A stretch of 64,000 nucleotides of DNA from Rhizobium sp. R635 (GTDB taxonomy: Bacteria > Pseudomonadota > Alphaproteobacteria > Rhizobiales > Rhizobiaceae), in assembly GCF_002211285.1 (NCBI RefSeq), contig NZ_LOKX01000023.1:186001-250000 (forward strand), given 5' to 3'. A program made the position numbers and the translations under genes. Shown one piece after another: positions 9,369-15,622 of this stretch. How positions within the stretch are numbered: the stretch's first letter is position 1; each line of letters opens with the position of its first letter. The notes beneath the pieces are model-generated. The model was not told the origin of the DNA. It searched no databases and saw only the letters and a program-made list of their open reading frames with translations.

Positions 9369-9932
9369 TTACCTCACAAGGGCAAGAGGGGTGAAATCAG
9401 GTATGAACAGGCACCAGAGAAGTCCGAGGGCTGCGGCGACGCCGAAGCGGACGGTATGATCTGTTTCGCGCGGCTTCAGCACCGAAGCGGCGCTGCGGAA
9501 ACCGGCAGGCAGGAGCAGGGCGAACAATCCGACAGCCCGCAGCAGCGCGCTCCAGTCAACCCTTCGCGCCATCGAGAAAACGGCGATGACGCCGCCGACC
9601 ATCAGCGATGCGAGCATCACGTCGATGGCGGGCCAGAGGCCGAGAATGGCGCCGAGCGCCGCCATCAGCTTGACATCGCCGCCGCCGCAGCTTCCGGCTG
9701 CGAAGGCGATGATGAAGATCAGGCCTGCAGCGAGCAGGCCGGCAAAAGCCAGGCCGATCCCTGCCGAACCGCTGCTGATGGCTGCCAGCATGAAGCCGGT
9801 CAGCAAACACGGATAGGTCACGGCGTTCGGGATGTGACCATGGCGGTGATCGAGCACCGCCGCGGTCGTGGCGCAGGCGACGGCAAGAGCCGTCGCCGCA
9901 GGCATCTGGGTCAGATCGTAGGTCATGTCCAT
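9369..9932 (-). CDS. cpaA: Prepilin peptidase CpaA/TadV (type IV aspartyl protease)
   Basis: 187 residues, the usual size of a TadV peptidase without the methylase domain. Almost the whole protein is hydrophobic, with about six membrane segments. The two catalytic aspartates are visible: D28 in LDHRHGHIPN, and D86 in the GGGDVKL form of the GxGD motif. It should cleave the leader of the Flp-type pilin and of the TadE/F pseudopilins encoded next to it. It starts 13 bp after the stop of the small pilin-like gene and is clearly co-transcribed. Confidence 0.92.
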   Translation of the reverse strand: MDMTYDLTQMPAATALAVACATTAAVLDHRHGHIPNAVTYPCLLTGFMLAAISSGSAGIGLAFAGLLAAGLIFIIAFAAGSCGGGDVKLMAALGAILGLWPAIDVMLASLMVGGVIAVFSMARRVDWSALLRAVGLFALLLPAGFRSAASVLKPRETDHTVRFGVAAALGLLWCLFIPDFTPLALVR

Positions 9933-9945
9933 GACACGGATCCGC

Positions 9946-10149
9946 TTATTGGCCCGGCTCAGGAATTCTCTCGGCGTCGGAGAGAGCCGTGTTCTTTTCG
10001 TTGAACCACTCGCCGATCTGTTTGCCGAATGCGAGCAGGAGCAGCATCAGCGGAATGACGATCAGCGCGACGGCCAGGACGATCTGGGCCATGTCGCCGC
10101 GCTCGTCCTTGTGAAGTGCAATTGCGAGAGTCTTGAATTTTTCAAACAT
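9946..10149 (-). CDS. Small pilin-like membrane protein, first gene of the tad operon
   Basis: 67 residues starting at ATG 10149: a basic N-terminus, KDERGD, then one long hydrophobic helix (about 21-41) and a charged tail ending in PEPGQ. Size, layout and position ahead of the prepilin peptidase fit a Flp-type pilin. However, the residues after the candidate cleavage Gly18 are DMAQI, without the Glu-Tyr of canonical Flp pilins. It may be a divergent pilin or a small accessory protein. Nothing else in the window looks more like the major pilin. The longer open frame to 10236 starts upstream without support. Confidence 0.7.
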   Translation of the reverse strand: MFEKFKTLAIALHKDERGDMAQIVLAVALIVIPLMLLLLAFGKQIGEWFNEKNTALSDAERIPEPGQ

Positions 10150-10657
10150 CTGCGTATTCCTCGTTCCCAAGTTTGTTTCGGATCGAAGACCTTGGTGAAG
10201 ATAAAGCAAGAATACGATATCGTTTCGAACCGGCACGTTGCTCGTTTCAATGATATTTTCTGCTTCGGTTTATCTTCCCCGGTGGCCAACGCTTGTTGAG
10301 CAACACCATTAAGACCCAAGAGTGCGCCCAAGGCCAGCCCTCCGTCAAGCAAACGAAACGAAGGGTTCCAATTGTCTTGGAGGCATTGCCTGTTGAAACG
10401 GAATCGACAAGGATAATTTCTAGCTAATCATCTGAATTAGCTCAATTTTCACCCCGAAAGGCGCAGCCTGCCGCGATTTGGCCCAATATCGTCCACTGCC
10501 CCATAATTGGCCAATCCTTTCAAGGCGATAGAATATCCTGGGCGGCGCAGCCATCTCACCCGCCCGCGCGGAACGCGCCCATGGCATTGCTTGGCGATCT
10601 GGATTAAGCTTATCGGACATATTGGGCATGACCCTTCAGTCGTTCCGGAGAAAGAAC
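10150..10657. promoter_or_regulatory. Divergent control region between the tad operon and the second cpaF
   Basis: 508 bp without a convincing gene. It must hold the promoters of the minus-strand tad operon and of the plus-strand small-peptide/cpaF pair. It is more A/T-rich than the flanks. A perfect 7+7 inverted repeat, AGCTAAT (10422-10428) / ATTAGCT (10436-10442), lies near its middle. Short frames on both strands have no ribosome site or homology I can recognise. Confidence 0.5.
10422..10442. repeat. Inverted repeat in divergent promoter region
   Basis: AGCTAAT and ATTAGCT are exact reverse complements separated by 7 bases. There is no T-run on either side, so a protein-binding site is more likely than a terminator. 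The binding protein is unknown. Confidence 0.45.
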
Positions 10658-10789
10658 ATGGAAACGATGAGCAGCGTCTTGATACTTGCATTGGTCCTCA
10701 TTCCACTGATGATGTTCTTTCCGACCGCGGTTCAGATGATGGTAACGCTGTTCGGCATGAGCACTGTTCTTGTCGGGATGCCGCTCTGA
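10658..10789 (+). CDS. Small 43-residue membrane peptide upstream of the stand-alone cpaF
   Basis: ATG at 10658 is preceded by GGAG with a 7-base gap, and the frame ends in TGA at 10787-10789. That stop shares its last base with the cpaF start (TGATG), the classic sign of translational coupling. The peptide is Met- and Leu-rich and almost wholly hydrophobic, with one or two membrane segments and no charged residues after Glu2. No family is recognised. Size, ribosome site and coupling make it a likely real gene, perhaps a pilin-like or membrane-adaptor peptide for the following ATPase. Confidence 0.65.
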   Translation: METMSSVLILALVLIPLMMFFPTAVQMMVTLFGMSTVLVGMPL

Positions 10790-11937
10790 TGAAGGCCGTT
10801 TCTGACGATGCCGCCGAACAGGCGACCTTCCAGGTCCTGACTCGGGCGCTGGACAAGCTCTTGGGACCGATCCGCTTCCTTCTCGAGGACCCGAGCGTTT
10901 CCGAAATCCTGATCAACGGAACCTCCGACATCTTCGTCGAAAGGCGAGGCAAGCTCGAACGCGCCGATACACGCTTCGCCAGCCGCGAGGATCTGGAATC
11001 GGCCGCGCGCAGCATCGCGCAATTCTCCGGCAAGCGGCTGACGCCGGAGGAGCCGAGCGTGGAAGCCCGTCTGCCGGATGGTTCACGCGTGCAGATGATC
11101 CAGCCGCCGGCCGCCCGCACCGGGCTCTGCATCTCCATTCGCCGCTTTCTGAAAGAGCATCGCAGCATCCGCGATCTCGTTACCCAGGGCAGCCTGACCG
11201 AGGAGTCGCTGTCGCTGCTGCAGGCCGCCGTCGGGCTGCAGAAGAACGTCATCATCTCCGGCGGCACGGGCACCGGCAAGACGACGATGCTGAACGCGCT
11301 GTCGGAAGCCTTTGCCGATCACGAACGCATCATCGTCATCGAAGACACCTCGGAACTGCAGATCCGTAAGGAGCACGTGGTCTATCTCGAAGTGACCAAG
11401 CCCGACCGTTTCGGCCGCGGCGGCGCCAGCATCCGCGACCTGTTCCGCTCGTCCCTGCGCATGCGGCCCGACCGCATCATTGTCGGCGAATGCCGCGGCG
11501 GCGAGGCGCTCGACATGATCCAGGCGATGACCTCCGGCCACAGCGGCAGCCTTTCGACCGTGCACGCCAATACACCCTACGATGCCCTGCACCGGCTGGA
11601 GACGCTGGCGCTGATGTCCGACATCGATATGCCGCTCCGGCCGCTCAGGGCCCAGATCGCCTCGGCCGTCGACGTCGTCGTCCAGATCGCCCGCTTCAAG
11701 CGCACCGGCAGACGCCGGGTGATCGAGATTTCCGAGATCAAGGGCCTCAACGACGACGGCCAGTATATCGTCGAGAGCATCTACAAGCTGGAAGGCGACG
11801 GTCATTCCAATTCCGATGGCGCCCTGCTCTGGACCGGAGTCGGGCCGAGCTTCGCTTCCGATGCGATGGAAGAGCTGCAAGGTGCGGAGCGAGCGGAATG
11901 GATGAAGGCCGAAGCCGCCGCGCGGGCAACGACTTGA
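10789..11937 (+). CDS. cpaF: Stand-alone CpaF/TadA secretion ATPase (second copy)
   Basis: 382 residues, a plain type II/IV secretion ATPase. Walker A is GGTGTGKT at 158-165, the Asp box VIEDTSELQ near 183-191, Walker B RIIVGECRGGEA at 229-240, and the His box TVHANTP at 257-263. Unlike the copy at 2487-4385 it has no FHA domain. The ATG at 10789 is coupled to the small membrane peptide. An upstream-extended frame to 10507 passes through that peptide in another frame and is not credible. Carrying two CpaF proteins beside one TadB/TadC pair suggests either a second retraction-type motor or a partner platform elsewhere. That is inference. Confidence 0.92.
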   Translation: MKAVSDDAAEQATFQVLTRALDKLLGPIRFLLEDPSVSEILINGTSDIFVERRGKLERADTRFASREDLESAARSIAQFSGKRLTPEEPSVEARLPDGSRVQMIQPPAARTGLCISIRRFLKEHRSIRDLVTQGSLTEESLSLLQAAVGLQKNVIISGGTGTGKTTMLNALSEAFADHERIIVIEDTSELQIRKEHVVYLEVTKPDRFGRGGASIRDLFRSSLRMRPDRIIVGECRGGEALDMIQAMTSGHSGSLSTVHANTPYDALHRLETLALMSDIDMPLRPLRAQIASAVDVVVQIARFKRTGRRRVIEISEIKGLNDDGQYIVESIYKLEGDGHSNSDGALLWTGVGPSFASDAMEELQGAERAEWMKAEAAARATT

Positions 11938-12070
11938 AAGCCTGTTGGCGGACTGTCTGCCCGGCATGATGCGTCGAGGGAGGCAAGCATAGTTACCTTC
12001 CCCGGTGTTTACTGGCGCTTCTTGCGCCAGGGTGCGTTCTTCTGCCAGTCGCCGGCCACGATGCTCCCGT

Positions 12071-12160
12071 AGATGGCCTTCCGGCAGGGCCTCCAGCCGG
12101 ATGCCTGCTCCGGAAATCCGAGGCTGAGGAACCAGCGCCGGCGGCGCGCTCGTCCTCGCC
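12071..12160 (-). pseudogene. Decayed fragment of a soxG-like gene
   Basis: On the minus strand 12118-12071 encodes ISGAGIRLEALPEG followed by unrelated residues. The same 14 residues occur in the intact soxG of this window. At base level 12071-12118 matches 15522-15569 in about 41 of 48 positions. Weaker similarity (VLA-T) continues upstream with a gap to about 12160. There is no start codon or full reading frame. It is a remnant of an N-terminal soxG segment lying in the gap between cpaF and the oxidoreductase. The rest of the 250-bp gap shows nothing else. Confidence 0.6.
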
Positions 12161-12187
12161 AGAACCCGGAGAAGGAATTCGCGGCTC

Positions 12188-13081
12188 TCAAACCAGCATC
12201 GACTGCTGGGCGAAGATACCCGCCATCGCACCTTGCCATGATGCCGTGGTGACCGAGGGCATTCCGGGATTGGCGAGGTCGCCGGCGGCGTAGATGCCGG
12301 GCATGCTGGTCTCGCGGCGATCATCGACCTTGAGGGCGATGCCGCTGGGCGTATCGACTGTGGCGAGGCCCAGTGATTCATGCAGGCTGGCGGACGGCTT
12401 GTTGCGCGGATGGGCGAACAGGATGTCGACCGCGACATCGGGGCCGGTGTCGAGTTTGACGGTGGCGCTATGGCCCCCGTGATGGACGATCCCCGTGATC
12501 CGGCCCTCGACGACAGGTATGTTGCGAGGTGCGAGATCGGCCCGGATATCGGGCGGAATATCATGACCATCGGCGAACAGCGTCAACCTGTCGGTCCAAT
12601 CGTGGAAAAGCCTGGCCTGATTGTGCGACTGCCGGCCGGACCAGACGAGGCCCCAATGCTGGCCGGCGACTTCAAAGCCGTCGCAATAGGGGCAGGGCAC
12701 GATGGAGGTGCCCCAGCTTTCGGCAAAGCCGGGAACATCAGGCATCTGGTCCGCGATGCCATAGCTCAGGATCACGCGGCGCGCCTTGAGGCTTTCGCCA
12801 TCGCCAGTGAGGACGGAGAAGTTGTCGATTGCGCCGGAGACACTTTCGGCCCGGGCACGGACCAGCTTGATCGTAGGATAACGCGCCAGCTGCTGCCGCG
12901 CCTCGGCCAGGATGTCCAGCGGCGGCTTGTGATCGTGGCCGAGCAGACCATGCGAGTGGCCGGCGAAGCGATTGCGCGGCAGGCCGGTATCGAGAACGGA
13001 GACCTTGCGGCGGGCACGGCCGAGCTGCAAGGCGGCGGCGAGACCGGCAAAGCTGCCGCCGATGATGATGACGTCATCCAT
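12188..13081 (-). CDS. FAD/NAD(P)-dependent oxidoreductase, thioredoxin-reductase-like
   Basis: 297 residues. It has an N-terminal FAD-binding GGSFAGLAAALQL Rossmann motif at residues 7-19. A CPYCDGFE sequence mid-protein is the thioredoxin-reductase redox-centre motif. The C-terminal part contains the FAD site GIYAAGDLANP. The second nucleotide-binding region lacks a clean GxGxxG, as in many low-molecular-weight TrxR-like proteins of unknown substrate. The start MDDVIIIGG at 13081 is chosen because the longer frame to 13186 is basic and low in homology. The gene is divergent from a TetR regulator that probably controls it. Confidence 0.85.
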   Translation of the reverse strand: MDDVIIIGGSFAGLAAALQLGRARRKVSVLDTGLPRNRFAGHSHGLLGHDHKPPLDILAEARQQLARYPTIKLVRARAESVSGAIDNFSVLTGDGESLKARRVILSYGIADQMPDVPGFAESWGTSIVPCPYCDGFEVAGQHWGLVWSGRQSHNQARLFHDWTDRLTLFADGHDIPPDIRADLAPRNIPVVEGRITGIVHHGGHSATVKLDTGPDVAVDILFAHPRNKPSASLHESLGLATVDTPSGIALKVDDRRETSMPGIYAAGDLANPGMPSVTTASWQGAMAGIFAQQSMLV

Positions 13082-13312
13082 GGTAATGGGCTCCGTGTTG
13101 CGGATGGAGAGGGTTGAGTTGGGCTTGGCGCGCAATATCGTCCAGCGATACGCATTCGAGACGGGCAGCGAGCAGGGCTTCGGCATCGGCGTGAAATTCG
13201 CCCATCACTGTTTTGGCAGTCGGCACAATGCCGCATTCGATATCGCCGTGCGGCCAGGGGAAACTTGATTTGGAGGACAGGATAAAATCCCCTCTTTAAC
13301 TTGCATATTTTT

Positions 13313-13348
13313 GATACTACATGGTATCGTAAAGCATGAATAACGATA
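13313..13348. promoter_or_regulatory. Probable TetR operator with three GATAC/GTATC half sites
   Basis: In the gap between the divergent oxidoreductase and TetR genes, GATAC (13313-13317) faces GTATC (13324-13328) across 6 bases. GTATCGT (13324-13330) is repeated inverted as ACGATAC (13342-13348). Such inverted half sites beside a tetR-family gene suggest an autoregulatory operator. The rest of the 288-bp gap shows no gene. Confidence 0.5.
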
Positions 13349-13369
13349 CTGTCAAGGATCTTAATAGTC

Positions 13370-14017
13370 GTGTCCGAAAATAGTCGAGGCCGGCGCGGCC
13401 GGCCAGCCAACGAGGCGCTTGGCCAAACGATAGTCGACGTAGCATACGAACTCTTTGTGGAATTGGGTTTTCAAGCGACGACATTGGACAAGGTCACCCA
13501 GCGAGCGAAGATATCAAAGCTCAGCATCTATCGGCACTTCGAGAACAAGGAGGCGCTGTTCAGCGCGGCCGTCGCCACCCGCTGCCATCAGTTTGCACCA
13601 CAAGCCCTTTTTGAAGGCGTCGACGGTTCGGCCGAAGATCAACTCATGGCGCTGGGATCATCCCTCCTTCGCACGCTGTTGAGCCCGGACGTCCGCAGTG
13701 TCGAAGCCATGGTCATGGCCGACAAGACGAACCAAAAGTCGTTAAGCAAGCTCCATTACGAAGCCGGCCCCGCCCATATCATCGCCCAAATCGAGGCCCT
13801 GTTGCGCCAGTTGCACGCGAAGGCGGTTCTGAACGTGCCCGATCCTCTCCGGTCTGCCCGCTTGTTTGCCGCGCTTTTCAAAGGCTCCGATCTCCTGCTT
13901 GTCGCACGCTTCGATGAGGCTAAAGCAGAGGACGACGACGAGATCGAATCCTATTGCCGGTCGGCCGTCGCCATGTTCATCGCCGCGCACGGTCGCAACA
14001 ACCAGGCGGGGGGATAG
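13370..14017 (+). CDS. TetR/AcrR family transcriptional regulator
   Basis: 215 residues starting at GTG 13370. Residues about 15-65 form the TetR helix-turn-helix (ending SKLSIYRHFENKEALFSAAV). The remainder is an all-helical ligand-binding domain resembling the AefR-like C-terminal group. It is divergent from the FAD oxidoreductase and 36 bp upstream of the methyltransferase gene on the same strand, so it probably represses one or both. The inverted half sites just upstream support autoregulation. The ligand is unknown. Confidence 0.88.
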   Translation: MSENSRGRRGRPANEALGQTIVDVAYELFVELGFQATTLDKVTQRAKISKLSIYRHFENKEALFSAAVATRCHQFAPQALFEGVDGSAEDQLMALGSSLLRTLLSPDVRSVEAMVMADKTNQKSLSKLHYEAGPAHIIAQIEALLRQLHAKAVLNVPDPLRSARLFAALFKGSDLLLVARFDEAKAEDDDEIESYCRSAVAMFIAAHGRNNQAGG

Positions 14018-14053
14018 CCTGGTTAAAGAACGGATCAGAACAAGGATCATGGC

Positions 14054-14917
14054 ATGACAGAGAAAGATGTTTATCAGGTAGCCGACTGGAAAGGCCAAAG
14101 CGGGGAGCGCTGGGTCGCCTACCAGGCCCGGCTCGATGCAATGATGGCGGTGTTTGGCCAGGCCGCGATCGAAGCAGCCGCGCCCGTCGCGGGTGAACGC
14201 GTGCTGGACGTCGGCTGCGGCGCGGGAGCGTCTAGTCTGGACCTAGCCGATCGCGTCGGCGCGGGAGGCCATGTGCTAGGCGTGGACATATCCGAACCGT
14301 TGATCGATAGAGCGCGCGCGCTAGCACCGCAGCATTCGGCGGCCATGTTCCAAGTGGCCGACGCCAGCAGCGCCGAGCTTCCAAAAGGGGCGTTCGACAT
14401 TCTGTTCTCGCGTTTCGGGGTGATGTTTTTTGACGATCCCGCGGCGGCCTTCACTCATATGCGCCGCGCGCTCCGGCCGGGCGGCCGGGTCGCTTTCGTC
14501 TGCTGGCGCAGCATAGCCGAGAATGATTGGGTGCGTTTGCCGATGGGCGCGATGAAAGGAATCATTCCGGCGATGACGCCGCCCGGTCCCGAAGCGCCCG
14601 GCCCGTTCTCGTTTGGTGACCGGGGGCGTGTGGCGCGTATTCTAACGGCGGCTGGCTTCACCGATGTCGCTATCGCGCCCTTCGATGCCTCCATCCCATT
14701 CGGCGAGGGGCAGACGCGGGATGCGGCGCTCGACGACGCGGTGAAGATGACACTCGAGGTCGGCCCGCTGTCGCGCGCTCTCGCTGATCAGCCCGACGAT
14801 ATCCGCGTCCGCGCCTCGGCTGCGGTTCGTGCCGTCTTCGCGGGCTGCACTCGCGAGCGGTCGGTGATGATCGACGGCGCAGTGTGGATCGTCACGGCGC
14901 GCAATCCGGCAAGCTGA
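14054..14917 (+). CDS. Class I SAM-dependent methyltransferase
   Basis: 287 residues. Motif I is VLDVGCGAGASSLDLA near residues 49-64, with the following acidic strand VLGVDISEPLI and motif DILFSRFGVMFF, typical of the Methyltransf_11/UbiE-like fold. The C-terminal half carries RALRPGGRVAFVCW and a variable substrate-binding region. It follows the TetR gene on the same strand with a short gap, so it is probably co-transcribed with it. The substrate cannot be told from the sequence. Confidence 0.85.
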   Translation: MTEKDVYQVADWKGQSGERWVAYQARLDAMMAVFGQAAIEAAAPVAGERVLDVGCGAGASSLDLADRVGAGGHVLGVDISEPLIDRARALAPQHSAAMFQVADASSAELPKGAFDILFSRFGVMFFDDPAAAFTHMRRALRPGGRVAFVCWRSIAENDWVRLPMGAMKGIIPAMTPPGPEAPGPFSFGDRGRVARILTAAGFTDVAIAPFDASIPFGEGQTRDAALDDAVKMTLEVGPLSRALADQPDDIRVRASAAVRAVFAGCTRERSVMIDGAVWIVTARNPAS

Positions 14918-15076
14918 CAGGGATTGACCGGCGTTATAGCCCTCAACATGCCACGGCAAGCGCGGCGGGCAGAGCCTTGTTTGCGATCTCGCGACGGGGG
15001 AAATAGAGCAGCAACGACGCCGATCATCTCTTTCCATCCATGGACAAACATTAGCAGTTGACGGCAACGATAGCCT

Positions 15077-15622
15077 TTATGCGCTATCCTTTTCGGCGCT
15101 TGTCGCCATATGCTTAAGCTCGTGCCACAGACTTTCGGCAAAACTGCGCAGGACCATGAGTTCGAAGCTGTCGTCGCCGGTGCGCGCGATCTGCACGGAG
15201 ATATGACCGACCATCGTCATCGCCGCACTGCCTTCCGGGAAGACGGCGGGATCGAGATCGATGGCGGTGCCCTTTGAAAGAAGCAGGCGTGAGGATCGGC
15301 CGGAAATGCTGATGCGGACCCGCCCGTGGCTCTGGTCCATGACGAAAGCTTTTCCAGCGAGTGCGGCTGCGAGCGCGTCGAGACTTGCCGGCAGAAGCGG
15401 CTCGTCACCGGCGACGAACCATTGGTGGAAGCCGGCCTTGCGGACCGAGCTGTTCGTAAAGCGGGCTTTGGCCAATTCCGCGGCAAGTGCCGCCGGCTCG
15501 ATCGCGCCGAGCACGTGCAGCAAATAGCCCTCCGGCAACGCCTCCAGCCGGATGCCTGCTCCGGAGATGCCGTTATGTGCCGTCCAGGCGAGAACCGGTT
15601 TGTGCTGGGGAAGATCAGGCAT
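15077..15622 (-). CDS. soxG: Sarcosine oxidase gamma subunit family (candidate N-methylglutamate dehydrogenase subunit D)
   Basis: 181 residues, the usual length of SoxG, starting at ATG 15622. The start overlaps the soxA stop by 8 bases, which favours it over the upstream in-frame Met at 15673. The sequence carries ISGAGIRLEALPEG, followed by a small alpha/beta domain related to the aminomethyltransferase fold (VGHISVQIARTGDDSFELMVLRSFAESLWHEL). It is the last gene of soxBDAG. In heterotetrameric sarcosine oxidases and N-methylglutamate dehydrogenases this subunit helps build the complex. The context with glxBCD and glnT favours the second role. Confidence 0.88.
   Translation of the reverse strand: MPDLPQHKPVLAWTAHNGISGAGIRLEALPEGYLLHVLGAIEPAALAAELAKARFTNSSVRKAGFHQWFVAGDEPLLPASLDALAAALAGKAFVMDQSHGRVRISISGRSSRLLLSKGTAIDLDPAVFPEGSAAMTMVGHISVQIARTGDDSFELMVLRSFAESLWHELKHMATSAEKDSA

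Noticed and set aside
10062-10352. 96-codon minus-strand frame upstream of the tad operon
   Set aside because: It overlaps the pilin-like gene in another frame, has no ribosome site and shows no recognisable feature beyond a short hydrophobic start.
11083-12570. 495-codon minus-strand frame across cpaF and the oxidoreductase
   Set aside because: It spans two real genes on different strands; only the short soxG-like piece inside it is meaningful.
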